Assembly (NCBI GenBank): GCA_041398845.1
Contig: JAWKTZ010000010.1
Span: 1-64,000 of the forward strand
Length of the DNA stretch: 64,000 nt
Source of the DNA: Fuerstiella sp041398845
GTDB taxonomy: Bacteria > Planctomycetota > Planctomycetia > Planctomycetales > Planctomycetaceae
Reading direction: 5' to 3'
Of this stretch, positions 43,704 to 53,274 are shown one piece after another. Under the pieces are notes generated by a model that searched no databases, was not told where the DNA came from, and saw only the letters and a program-made list of their open reading frames with translations. A program made the position numbers and the translations under genes. Positions within the stretch are counted from its first letter, which is position 1; each line of letters begins with the position of its first letter.

Positions 43704-46700
43704 TTAGTATTCGATTTTGCAGCTCGGGAGTGCGTCGCGAAGCTCGGCGATGACCTTTGCGGTGATCCCTGTTCCTCCAAGACTTAGCCGCCGCAGGTTC
43801 TGCATTTGTTTGAAGACGGGTGCCGACGCGTTGGTGATGCGGGTGCGAGCCAGATCCAGGTCTTCCATTTGGCGGAGATTTGCGAGCGGCAGAATGCTGG
43901 CGTCGGTGACGCGAGTGTCGGCCGCATGAATTGCCCGGATGCGTGAGAAGCGACTCAGAGTGGCCAGATCGTCATCCTCAAGACCGGTGCCCCACAGATA
44001 CAACAACTGCAGGTTTGGAAGATCTTCCAGCCGCCGCAGACAGTCGCCATTCAGCGTCGATCCGCCCAGACTCAGGATGAACAGCCCCGTCGAACCCGAG
44101 AGCCGCGCGAAGTCATCCGGTGTCAGTGACTTGGATTCAGAAATCGTGATCCCGAACAGCGAAAACGGTTTCGAAGGCAGATCCTCGGACCGGCGAACGT
44201 CATGATATCCGTGGACAGCGTTTGCCACCGCCACAAAGCCGCCCTGTTCAAAGACCCATTCCGCTATTTCACGAACTCGAACATTTCTGCCGGTGTATTC
44301 GATATCGCAGTCCGGCAACGACTTTCTGAGTTCCGCCACAGCGGATTCTGTGATCAGAGTTTCAGTGATGACCAGCCGCTGCAGATTTGTCAGGTTTCGA
44401 AACACGTCGATGGATCTGTCCGTAATCTGCGTGCGGGCCAGATCCAGTGCTTCCAGTTGCGTCAGACTGCGGAGCCCTTCAATACTGCGATCGTCAATCA
44501 GAGTGCTGCCGGCGTGAAGCGCTCGCAACTTCGGAAATCGATGCAGTGTGGCCAGATCGTCACCCTTGAGCATCGTGCCCCACGCATACAGCAGTTCCAG
44601 GGCGGGAAGCGGACCGATCTGCTTCAATCCATCACCCGACAGATTGGAACCGGTGAAATCCAGATTGTACAGCTTCGGCAGGTTGGCGAACCGCAAAAGA
44701 TCCTCGGGCGTGAGTTGACTGAAACCGCCGACGGATGCTTCCAGAAGTTCGAACCGCCCTGTTGGCAGGTCATCCTTTTGCGTCACCTCCTGTCGCTTGA
44801 TTTGCTCGGTGCTGACGAAGACGCGGCCACCAATGTCCAGCACCCATTCCGCAGCGGGGCGAGGGTCAATGCCGAAAGCCACAGTCACCTCGGCGTGCGG
44901 AATTGCGGCCTTCAAGGCATCGATTCCTTGCTGTGTCATTTTGGTTCGCGACACATCGAGCCGCTGCAGGTTTTGCAGGCGGCTGAGCGACTCAATACAG
45001 GCGTCGCTGACGTTGCACTTGATCAATTCAATCCAGGTCAGTCGTGGGATTTCCGCAAGCACCGCCACTCCGGCATCCGTGACCTGTGTGCCATTCAGAT
45101 GCACGACTCGCAGCTTTGGAATGCGTTTCAGTTCTGTCAGGAATTCGTCTGTGACCTGAGTGTCAGAAAGATAGAGTGACTCAAGCTGCGGCACATCGTT
45201 CAGTCCACGGAATCCGGAACCATTGACCTGACAACCGGTCAGCACAAGTCCCTTCAGTTGTTGCAGGCCGGACAGTTTCGTCAGATCGGCATCTTTGAAA
45301 TGCGGATTGTTGTCGAGACCAATCGTCGCTACTTTGAATCGAGAGCGAGGTGTCCCGTCGTCACCGCCAAAATTCCGAAAGCCGACGCCTTCCACTTCCA
45401 GTCCCACAATGCCGCCCATCCCCACAATCCAGTCGGCCACGCGTCGATCCTCACCCGTATAGTCTGAGACAATCTCACAGCCGGGTAGATGTTTCTGCAG
45501 ATCAAGAATCCCGGCTTCTGTGCATTTCGTGTCCAGCAGTTGAAGGATCTCCATCTTTGACTGATTGTAGAGCGACGGCAGCGCGGCATCTGTGATGCCA
45601 CACCGCGCCGCGACAAGTGAGAGCAGATGCCGCAGCACGGATAATTCGCGAATGGCGGCATCCGTCACGGCGGTGTCGGTCAGATGCAGAATTTCAAGGT
45701 TCGGATATCGCGTCAGACTGCGGACTGCGGCATCCGTGATCTTCGTTTTCCAGAGGTAAATGTTCCGTAACCCCGGAAGATCGCCGAGTGCTGCAATATC
45801 GGCGTCATCTACATTGGAATTGCTGCAGATCAGCGTTGCCAGAAACGGCAGACGATCGAAGCGGGAGAATGAAGTCGGATCCGAAAGTTCCAGATCGTTC
45901 AGATATGCGACTACCAGACGGACCGGTGCCTCAGGAATTTCGTCCGCTGGTTTTGCCAGAACGTAGCCTCGATCAGTGGCGTCAATTCCGGCCTGGCCGC
46001 CAACGGACTGAATCCACTCAATGACCTGACGATCATATTCCGTCAGTCGCCCGTCCGTTCCGTTGAAGACTCGCTGACGGGTGGCCCCGACGATTTTTCC
46101 GTGATGAGCGTTGCCGGACGAATCGATTGCGACATCGCCTTTAGGTTCATCAAAGTGATACAGCGCCAGCGTGTTGCTGTCTGGTTCGAAACGAGTGGCT
46201 GGCGAAAAGTTTTCGTCGTACCGTGCGACATTCGAAATTCGAACTTCATCAATCAGGCCGATGAAGTGGTGATAGGTGGCAGTCTCATCAAGTGTACGTT
46301 CGGCACCAATGATCAGATGACGCGGCGATTCGGTTGATGTCAGATCGGGTGAAAACGGCAGGCGTGAAACAATTCGGCCGCCCGTATAGAATCGGATTTC
46401 CCGATGTTCTGCGTCGAATACACCCGCCAGATGGCCCACAGTCTGCTCAAAGCCGTCGTCAGCCGCGAACCGATAGTCTCGATCGCGAATTCCAAAGGCC
46501 CAGTCGGGTTTGGCGGATCGTGCGAGCGTGATTCCCGGCGGCCCGTCGACTCCGCGCAGGCTGGACAGAACACACCAGAAACCAGCAGGATTTCCAGCAT
46601 AGCGCACTTTGGCTTCGACAGTCAGCGGCCGCGTGACATCCAGCGTGAGTGACGGAATTTCAACAAAGTTGGTGGTGCCGTCGAACCAGAGTGCGTGATC

Positions 46701-48263
46701 AGACGAAAACTGTGCGCTGACCGATGTCTGGCCAGGCTGACTGTTACGCCGGTCGACATTCTGTTCGGCACTTTGTTGCGCAGAAGATGTATCATCGGCG
46801 ACGGGACTGCCGGTTCCGTTTTGAGTGAAAATTCCGAGTTGGTCGACGAAGAACAGCAGCAAAGTCAGTGTCAACGCAGCAACACCACAGATTCTGACAG
46901 CCCTGACGAATGACAAAGATCGAAAACCCTTCGAGGATTCAACACTCGATTTCGAATCGATCGCCGGCGATTCGAAATCCGCTTCAGGCGACGGCTTCGC
47001 TGAGCGTTCCGGCAGCGTACTTTGATCTACCATGTGAGACGACGCAGTCCTTATTGCAGTGGCGTCCGGTGTGCGGATGTCGACAACAGAGTCCAGCAAT
47101 CGGTCGAGTGCTGCTGGTGTCGCGCCGGCGGACAGTTGGGCGGCCACTTCGCCTGGCGAAAACTGCCGAGCGGTGCGATCACGGGCAATCATACGATCAA
47201 CAAACTCTGACAGCTCCAATGAAAGATCCGGCCGGAATGTTCTGACGGAAGGAGCGTCCAGGGTGGCTTTGGCCATCATCAGAGCCAGCGGCGAACGGAA
47301 TTCGGTTCGCAGGAACGGAGTTCGTCCTGTGAGCAACTTGAACAGAGTCGCTCCCAGTGAATAAATGTCGGCTCGGAAGTCGACTGCATGGCTGTCGGTG
47401 CTTTGTTCCGGTGCCATGTATTCAACAGTGCCCATAAACTGACCGGTCGCCGTCAAATCACCCCCGGAACCAGCTTCATGGTCGTCGGACAACAGCGCCA
47501 GACCGAGATCGAGAACCTTGACACAGGCCGATCCGTCATCCGCACGTGACAGCATCAGGTTGGACGGTTTGATGTCACGATGAACCAGGCCTTTGGACCA
47601 GGCGTATTCCAGGGCACCAGCGGCTTGACGGATCAGGGCAAAGGCATCGGCAATTTTCAGTGGACCGACCTGATGCAGCAGTGAGGCTAGATTCAGGCCA
47701 CCAACGTACTCCATCACCAGATACTGCAGGCCATCCGCTTCGCCGGCATCGAAGGCTGCGACAATATTTGGATGATTCAGCTTTCCGACGGCCTTCATTT
47801 CCCGCTCAAATCGCTCTGCCGCATCACTGTTCTGCAGACGATGCAACGACAGAAACTTGATGGCCACAATACGATCCAGCTTCGTGTGCAGAGCTCGATA
47901 GACCGTGCCCATGCCGCCTTCGCCAAGTCGTTCCAGCAGGCGGTAATCCCGAATCACGACCGGATGATCGGAACGGTGCCCGGGTACGTTCATCGGTGTC
48001 GACGCTGAACTCGCTGTTGTCGAACGTTTCGGGAGGTTCCGGATTCGCGTCAGAAGCCGCCGCAGTTCGGATTCGTGGGCATACGCGTCCTCGGTCCGGG
48101 CAATTTTCAACAGAGAGCCCATGGTGTCAGAGTTCGCCAGAAAGTTGTCAGCCGTGGCTTCACATTCCGGACACTCAGACAGATGCCGCGAAATGGACTC
48201 CGCAAGCTCTTCTGAAATTGCGCCGGACAGATAGTCGGCAAGTTGAGACTGGTCAGGGTGCAT
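43704..48263 (-). CDS. Receptor-like Ser/Thr kinase with LamG and leucine-rich repeats
   Basis: The 1519-residue protein starts at ATG 48263 with AAGGA upstream. Residues 1-60 carry an anti-sigma-type zinc finger (H27-x3-C31-x2-C34, HLSECPEC). The Hanks-type kinase spans about 107-380: LGEGGMGTVYRA, Lys136 in VAIKFL, HRDIKPSN (228-235), and DLG at 252-254 in place of DFG. A helix at about 455-475 (VAALTLTLLLFFVDQLGI) crosses the membrane. Outside are a LamG-like lectin fold (about 523-720) and then leucine-rich repeats (for example LEILHLTDTAVTDAAIREL) to the C-terminus. The ECF sigma gene lies 165 bases upstream on the same strand, so they are a likely sensor and regulator pair. Confidence 0.9.
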   Translation of the reverse strand: MHPDQSQLADYLSGAISEELAESISRHLSECPECEATADNFLANSDTMGSLLKIARTEDAYAHESELRRLLTRIRNLPKRSTTASSASTPMNVPGHRSDHPVVIRDYRLLERLGEGGMGTVYRALHTKLDRIVAIKFLSLHRLQNSDAAERFEREMKAVGKLNHPNIVAAFDAGEADGLQYLVMEYVGGLNLASLLHQVGPLKIADAFALIRQAAGALEYAWSKGLVHRDIKPSNLMLSRADDGSACVKVLDLGLALLSDDHEAGSGGDLTATGQFMGTVEYMAPEQSTDSHAVDFRADIYSLGATLFKLLTGRTPFLRTEFRSPLALMMAKATLDAPSVRTFRPDLSLELSEFVDRMIARDRTARQFSPGEVAAQLSAGATPAALDRLLDSVVDIRTPDATAIRTASSHMVDQSTLPERSAKPSPEADFESPAIDSKSSVESSKGFRSLSFVRAVRICGVAALTLTLLLFFVDQLGIFTQNGTGSPVADDTSSAQQSAEQNVDRRNSQPGQTSVSAQFSSDHALWFDGTTNFVEIPSLTLDVTRPLTVEAKVRYAGNPAGFWCVLSSLRGVDGPPGITLARSAKPDWAFGIRDRDYRFAADDGFEQTVGHLAGVFDAEHREIRFYTGGRIVSRLPFSPDLTSTESPRHLIIGAERTLDETATYHHFIGLIDEVRISNVARYDENFSPATRFEPDSNTLALYHFDEPKGDVAIDSSGNAHHGKIVGATRQRVFNGTDGRLTEYDRQVIEWIQSVGGQAGIDATDRGYVLAKPADEIPEAPVRLVVAYLNDLELSDPTSFSRFDRLPFLATLICSNSNVDDADIAALGDLPGLRNIYLWKTKITDAAVRSLTRYPNLEILHLTDTAVTDAAIRELSVLRHLLSLVAARCGITDAALPSLYNQSKMEILQLLDTKCTEAGILDLQKHLPGCEIVSDYTGEDRRVADWIVGMGGIVGLEVEGVGFRNFGGDDGTPRSRFKVATIGLDNNPHFKDADLTKLSGLQQLKGLVLTGCQVNGSGFRGLNDVPQLESLYLSDTQVTDEFLTELKRIPKLRVVHLNGTQVTDAGVAVLAEIPRLTWIELIKCNVSDACIESLSRLQNLQRLDVSRTKMTQQGIDALKAAIPHAEVTVAFGIDPRPAAEWVLDIGGRVFVSTEQIKRQEVTQKDDLPTGRFELLEASVGGFSQLTPEDLLRFANLPKLYNLDFTGSNLSGDGLKQIGPLPALELLYAWGTMLKGDDLATLHRFPKLRALHAGSTLIDDRSIEGLRSLTQLEALDLARTQITDRSIDVFRNLTNLQRLVITETLITESAVAELRKSLPDCDIEYTGRNVRVREIAEWVFEQGGFVAVANAVHGYHDVRRSEDLPSKPFSLFGITISESKSLTPDDFARLSGSTGLFILSLGGSTLNGDCLRRLEDLPNLQLLYLWGTGLEDDDLATLSRFSRIRAIHAADTRVTDASILPLANLRQMEDLDLARTRITNASAPVFKQMQNLRRLSLGGTGITAKVIAELRDALPSCKIEY

Positions 48264-48428
48264 GGAACGGTCCTTGCAGGGCGTTACATCGCAGAAAGTT
48301 GATCCGATGTCCGACCGCAGCCCGCAAGTCAGACATCGGAACATCTGTGGTGTGAACGGAGATTCACAGGATCTATTGTCGAAGCGCAACACTTCCTGGT
48401 TCTGGCAGTTGGCTTCGAATGACGAGAT

Positions 48429-49031
48429 TCAGCATTGTTCCCCCTCGAGTTCCTGCCGAAGACGACGCATCACTCGATACCGCGCCTGACGAACGGCGGC
48501 CGCATTCATTCGCAGATCGGTCGCGACATCGGCGGCAACTTCTTCACCGACCGCCGTGCGCCAGAAGGCCTGCCATGTGAGCGGTTCAAATTCGTCGCGG
48601 ATGACCTGCAGAGCGTTGTGCATGACGCGGGCGGCAGCGTGCAGAGAACCAAAGTCGGAACTGTCCGGCGACAATTGTTCCGGCAGCTCCTGAAACCGAT
48701 CGTTTGCCGTTGACCCTCCCAGGGCCTGAGGTCGTTTGAAACATCGCCGCTGAAAATCGCCAATCTTGTGACGGGTGATGGTCCACAACCAGCCACTGAA
48801 TGTCGCTCCGGGAACGGACAGGGAATACGAATCGACTCGTGCTGCGACTGTCCGGAAGACCTCCTGCCCGATGTCCGCTGCGTCCGAGTCCTGCAGACCG
48901 GCACGGCGTGCCCAGCCGTAAATCAGCGGACCGTAGAGGTCACAGAATCGATGCCACGCCCCAGGCTCCAGTGCCTGAATTCGCGCAACAAGACTGGTCG
49001 ATGTCGAGATGTCAGAATGCTGTGATGTCAT
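48429..49031 (-). CDS. ECF-type RNA polymerase sigma factor
   Basis: The roughly 200-residue protein is a group 4 (ECF) sigma factor. Region 2 is seen in FCDLYGPLIYGWARRAGLQD and DAADIGQEVFRTVA, and TFSGWLWTITRHKIGDFQRR is the region 2.4 block. The region 4 helix-turn-helix lies in EEVAADVATDLRMNAAAVRQ, followed by ARYRVMRRLR. Domains 1 and 3 are missing, as usual. The start is uncertain (49031 or 49052). The kinase downstream carries a zinc-binding N-terminus of anti-sigma type. Together they match the planctomycete ECF/Ser-Thr-kinase arrangement. Confidence 0.9.
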   Translation of the reverse strand: MTSQHSDISTSTSLVARIQALEPGAWHRFCDLYGPLIYGWARRAGLQDSDAADIGQEVFRTVAARVDSYSLSVPGATFSGWLWTITRHKIGDFQRRCFKRPQALGGSTANDRFQELPEQLSPDSSDFGSLHAAARVMHNALQVIRDEFEPLTWQAFWRTAVGEEVAADVATDLRMNAAAVRQARYRVMRRLRQELEGEQC

Positions 49032-49176
49032 CAGTGGCCCGCTGAATTCCATCAGAATTCTGCCAAAGACGATCCGTGTTGTCCACAGTTTCTCTGAATC
49101 TGCGGGCGTCGTGATTCTGACCGAGGCATCCGGCGGGAAAGCTGTCCCGTTGTGGATTGACGGACGCAGGTTGGCA

Positions 49177-50925
49177 CTATGTCAGCCGCCTCTGCCTTGT
49201 CAGCCACCAGAGGCGAATTCGGCGTGAGAGGCCGGACTTCAGAATGCTGATAAAGACCGCGACAACAAAGCTGCCTCCAGCCAGAATCACGGGCTTGGTT
49301 CCGGGAGCCAGTGACGCTCGGAAAAAAGTCACGATCCCAACTCCAACACCGGCGATGCCGCACACCATCGTGTGCAACAGCCCGACGCGATACCACGCCG
49401 GGCTGTGTAACAGAATGGACAATATGAAGGGAAACACCGTGAATGCCAACGCGTAACCGGCCGGAATCAGAGCGCTGCTGCTTCGGCCAGACAACGATAT
49501 CAGTCCCAAAAGCGTTGTGAACGACAGAGCCGCTGGACTGATTTCACGCAGAAACTCTGCAAACTCGTCGCGGAAACGAAGTCCCGTCACAATGGTCGAC
49601 AGCAACACCAGGTGCGTGATGGCGAACGTTCGCCATTGTCTGACCTGGTCAAACACAGCCAGTTCCCGATGCACGACGAAGAGCACCAACAGCAGTCCAC
49701 AGAACGTGCGGAAAGAACTTCGCCGTCTCAGACCGTTGGCAAATTGCACAACGGCGAACAACAACATGGGCCACCACGAAATGGTCTCCTGATTCAGCGA
49801 CCACGTGCGATGTCCGAAGGCTCGCGGACCGATGAATGTGGTCAACAGGACCATACCGAAGACGCCGGCTTCGGCATGTCGCGCGCCCTTCCACCATGCC
49901 CAGCCATAGAACAGGATCAGACCAATGATTGTCAGAAACACCGGAGACGCTAGGTCATTGACAACGGTGTACGTAAACTGCGAGTAGCCGGACATACGGC
50001 TCCATGGCACCAGCCAGGGATACGCCACGATCAGCAATAGCGGAGCTGTCAGCATCAGACGACGCTGCAACCCTGCCAGATTCTCTGTGACACTGATTTC
50101 CAGAAGAATCACGAACACCGCCAGCAGAAAGGGGACCAGTTGATACAGTCCAAATGCCGTGTCCCAGTAGTGACCGGAGTTCTGCAGCGTGTCGAACGAC
50201 ATCGTTAACGAATACGAACGGAAGCAAACCGCCAACGCAATAAACACGAACGGCGTCCAGGGAATCAGCGGCCACTTCCATGGCGTGCCGTTGTTGGCCA
50301 CGGCAGACGCTCCCTTGCGGACCGCGGGAATCAGAGTCAGAGTCAACAGGCCGGACATCAGCGGAAACGCCACGATCAACCACCGCGTTGACAGAGCTTC
50401 AAGGCCGGTGACTTCACGCAGCAGCATGACTGGCCACAGAAAAAACAGTGCCAGAAAACCGTACAAGGGCAGTCGGTAGCCAGGAGGAAGACGGATGGGC
50501 AGGCCCTGCATCAGCACTTCCCCGATCACGACCGCAAACGAAGCACCCAAACCGAACATCACAATCAGATGTCGCAGAGAATTGTCCTTGTCGGACAGCA
50601 CATTGATCAGTTCGTCCATGCTGACCGAAATCGCCAGCAGCATCAGCAGCACAATCAGGATCAGCGATCTGGCGTCCTCCCACACCTTGCCGAAACGCAC
50701 AATCAGAATCGCTGTCAGAGCCATCAGTACGGTGACGCCGGCCAGAGAAGCCAGCAATCCCCAGGGTTCGATATATTCGACCGAGCCCCGCTGAAACAAA
50801 ACGCTCGCGTCTCCCTCGCGGTACAAAAGTTTCAGACCATAGACAAACAGGCAAGCGCTGATCAGGTAGAAGGGATTGTGAAAGTAAATCAGCGACAGCA
50901 GCTTTGGCACTTTCGAACGCGACAT
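49177..50925 (-). CDS. Polytopic membrane protein of unknown function
   Basis: The 582-residue protein has about fifteen hydrophobic segments and no recognisable family motif. ATG 50925 has GGAGG seven bases upstream; the frame before it is rich in basic residues and is unlikely to be translated. A short cytoplasmic N-terminus (MSRSKVPKLLSLIYFHNPFY) leads to the first helix. Conserved-looking loops include SGHYWDTAFGLYQ and GPRAFGHRTWSLNQETISWW. Neighbouring genes do not suggest a role. Confidence 0.75.
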   Translation of the reverse strand: MSRSKVPKLLSLIYFHNPFYLISACLFVYGLKLLYREGDASVLFQRGSVEYIEPWGLLASLAGVTVLMALTAILIVRFGKVWEDARSLILIVLLMLLAISVSMDELINVLSDKDNSLRHLIVMFGLGASFAVVIGEVLMQGLPIRLPPGYRLPLYGFLALFFLWPVMLLREVTGLEALSTRWLIVAFPLMSGLLTLTLIPAVRKGASAVANNGTPWKWPLIPWTPFVFIALAVCFRSYSLTMSFDTLQNSGHYWDTAFGLYQLVPFLLAVFVILLEISVTENLAGLQRRLMLTAPLLLIVAYPWLVPWSRMSGYSQFTYTVVNDLASPVFLTIIGLILFYGWAWWKGARHAEAGVFGMVLLTTFIGPRAFGHRTWSLNQETISWWPMLLFAVVQFANGLRRRSSFRTFCGLLLVLFVVHRELAVFDQVRQWRTFAITHLVLLSTIVTGLRFRDEFAEFLREISPAALSFTTLLGLISLSGRSSSALIPAGYALAFTVFPFILSILLHSPAWYRVGLLHTMVCGIAGVGVGIVTFFRASLAPGTKPVILAGGSFVVAVFISILKSGLSRRIRLWWLTRQRRLT

Positions 50926-51177
50926 GGCTGACCTCCAGAACGGAGAAAATGAGACGGGTGCCTTATTGACGCGGGGACTCTTACGATTTGTCTGAAAAAT
51001 CTGACGTCGGGACACAGGCAGCGGAAATTCACTCCCGCAATGGCTTCCCGGCAACCAGCAGTGTGACTCGCCCGTTCATCGGATCGGTCTGTCCACGTGA
51101 CATGTGGACGGTGACTCGTCAGAATTCAAAGTCGTTCCCGCTTTCCTTCCCCACCTGCCCCTCCGGAGATTCCCACC

Positions 51178-53274
51178 ATGCGTTTTATTGCTGTGGCATT
51201 CGTGTTCCTTGTCTCGACCTGTATGGCTGCTGATCGGTCGTTGACGGAAAATCCGGAACTCGCGAAGTATTTCGAAGCAGAAGTCGCGGGCATCGAACGC
51301 CAGAGTTCTTTGCTGAAGTACCAAACACTGGAACAGTGGGAGGCCGCTCGCCCGAGACTGCGCGAACAGTTGTTCGACATGCTGGGGTTGAATCCACTGC
51401 CGGAACGGACTCCGTTGCGTCCTGAGATCACCGGGACACTTGAGGAAGACGACTTTCGAGTGGAAAAGCTGCACTTCCAGTCATCGCCTGGGTTGTATGT
51501 GACCGGCAGTCTGTACCTTCCACGGACTGTCGATAAGCCGCTGCCGACCGTGCTGTATGTCTGTGGTCACGCCGTTGTCAAAGATGGCGACATCAGTTTC
51601 GGCAACAAGGCGGGCTATCAACATCATGGTGCCTGGTATGCTCGCAACGGCTACGCCTGTCTGATCATCGATACGTTGCAGCTCGGAGAAATTCAGGGCA
51701 TTCACCACGGTACGTATCGTCACGATCGCTGGTGGTGGAATGCTCGTGGATACACGCCAGCCGGAGTCGAAGCGTGGAACTGCATGCGGGCTCTGGACTA
51801 TCTTGAAACACGCCCGGAAGTCGACGCCAAACGCATCGGAGTGACCGGACGTTCGGGCGGGGGAGCTTACAGTTGGTGGATCGCGGCGACCGACGATCGC
51901 ATTCAATGCGCCGTGCCTGTTGCGGGAATCACATCGCTCAGAAATCACGTGGTCGACGGCTGCGTCGAAGGTCACTGCGACTGCATGTACATGGTCAACA
52001 CGCAGCGCTGGGATTATGCCACAGTCGCGGCGTTAGTGGCACCTCGACCGCTGCTGATCAGCAACACCGACAAAGACACCATCTTTCCGCTGGAAGGCGT
52101 GGTGGCCGTGCATCGCGAGGTTCGACACATCTACGATCTGTACAACAAGCCACGACAACTCGGCCTGCAGATCACCGAAGGGCCTCACAAGGATACTCAG
52201 GAACTGCGGATTCATTCGTTTCAGTGGATGAATCGCTGGCTGAAGTCGGACGAAAATCTGATTGAAAAAACAGCCGTCAAGTTTTTCGAACCGCCACAGC
52301 TTCGAGTGTTCAAGGGGCTGCCCGTCGATGAACGCAATACAACCATTGATGAAACGTTTGTCCCGACGCAATTCGGTGTTCCGGGAGCGGATGATTCTGC
52401 GTCAGCCGCAGAAGCTGTGCTGCAGAATCCGCTGAAATGGCAGCAGGAAACCATCGAACGCCTGCGAACAAACTGCTTCCGCGCGTGGCCCGATTCTCAC
52501 GCAGACTGGAAGGCCGACAATGCCGTGCGAATGGAACGTCTGACCTCGGCGAAAGACGCAGGCTTCGACGTGGTGCGGATTCACTTCACCAGTCAGCAGC
52601 ACGTGCCGTTGTCCGTTGATGTTGTCAGTCGCGGCAGTGATACAACTCGCACTGACCAACAGATTCTGCAGGATGTCTCGCATCTTGAGCTGTTTCATAC
52701 CAATCAGGCTCATTGGAACGCGTACGCCGCAGATGTCATTGGAACTCCCGCCGCCGATGATGTTGCCGCGAAGCTTCCGTTCGCCGATTATCTGAAGCAG
52801 CACACAGCCGAAGCCGGTCATGCCGTGGCCGTGTTTGCTCCGCGAGGAGTTGGCCTGCACGCGTGGGTCGGAGACAAACGCAAACAGACTCAGATTGAAC
52901 GCCGCTTTCAGTTGATCGGCACGACATCGGACACCATGCGCATCTGGGATATTCGCCGAGCGGCCGAAGTGCTGCGGAATCAGTTGCGGGGAAGTTTGAA
53001 GCTGACGTTGGCAGAAGGTGGCGTCCACGGCACGGCTGTGCTGCTGGCATCGCTGTTCGACAAACCGGTTGCCGGCGTGCGAGTCGTGACGCTGAACGGC
53101 AGCGAGCCGTACACGTGCGACGTGCTGAACCTGCAGAAGATCATGTCCGTCGATGATATCCCGGTGGCGCTGGCATCGCTGAGATGCCCGGTTGTGTTTT
53201 CTGATGGTGGTGAAAAATCCACAGTCCTGAGCACGTTGCAGCAGGATTCTCGTTGGCCAGGGAAGCGTCAGTAA
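51178..53274 (+). CDS. Secreted alpha/beta-hydrolase, acetylxylan-esterase-like
   Basis: The 698-residue protein has a signal peptide (MRFIAVAFVFLVSTCMAAD) and a catalytic alpha/beta-hydrolase domain of the prolyl-oligopeptidase/acetylxylan-esterase type. The nucleophile is Ser in GRSGGGAYSWW (about 224), the acid Asp is probably in SNTDKDTIFP (about 298), and the His in EGPHKDTQE (about 336). A second alpha/beta-like half follows (about 440-698) with no GxSxG motif, so it may be a degenerate duplicate or a binding domain. GGAG precedes the ATG. It overlaps the convergent SGNH gene by 7 bases. The substrate is probably a polysaccharide ester. Confidence 0.85.
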   Translation: MRFIAVAFVFLVSTCMAADRSLTENPELAKYFEAEVAGIERQSSLLKYQTLEQWEAARPRLREQLFDMLGLNPLPERTPLRPEITGTLEEDDFRVEKLHFQSSPGLYVTGSLYLPRTVDKPLPTVLYVCGHAVVKDGDISFGNKAGYQHHGAWYARNGYACLIIDTLQLGEIQGIHHGTYRHDRWWWNARGYTPAGVEAWNCMRALDYLETRPEVDAKRIGVTGRSGGGAYSWWIAATDDRIQCAVPVAGITSLRNHVVDGCVEGHCDCMYMVNTQRWDYATVAALVAPRPLLISNTDKDTIFPLEGVVAVHREVRHIYDLYNKPRQLGLQITEGPHKDTQELRIHSFQWMNRWLKSDENLIEKTAVKFFEPPQLRVFKGLPVDERNTTIDETFVPTQFGVPGADDSASAAEAVLQNPLKWQQETIERLRTNCFRAWPDSHADWKADNAVRMERLTSAKDAGFDVVRIHFTSQQHVPLSVDVVSRGSDTTRTDQQILQDVSHLELFHTNQAHWNAYAADVIGTPAADDVAAKLPFADYLKQHTAEAGHAVAVFAPRGVGLHAWVGDKRKQTQIERRFQLIGTTSDTMRIWDIRRAAEVLRNQLRGSLKLTLAEGGVHGTAVLLASLFDKPVAGVRVVTLNGSEPYTCDVLNLQKIMSVDDIPVALASLRCPVVFSDGGEKSTVLSTLQQDSRWPGKRQ

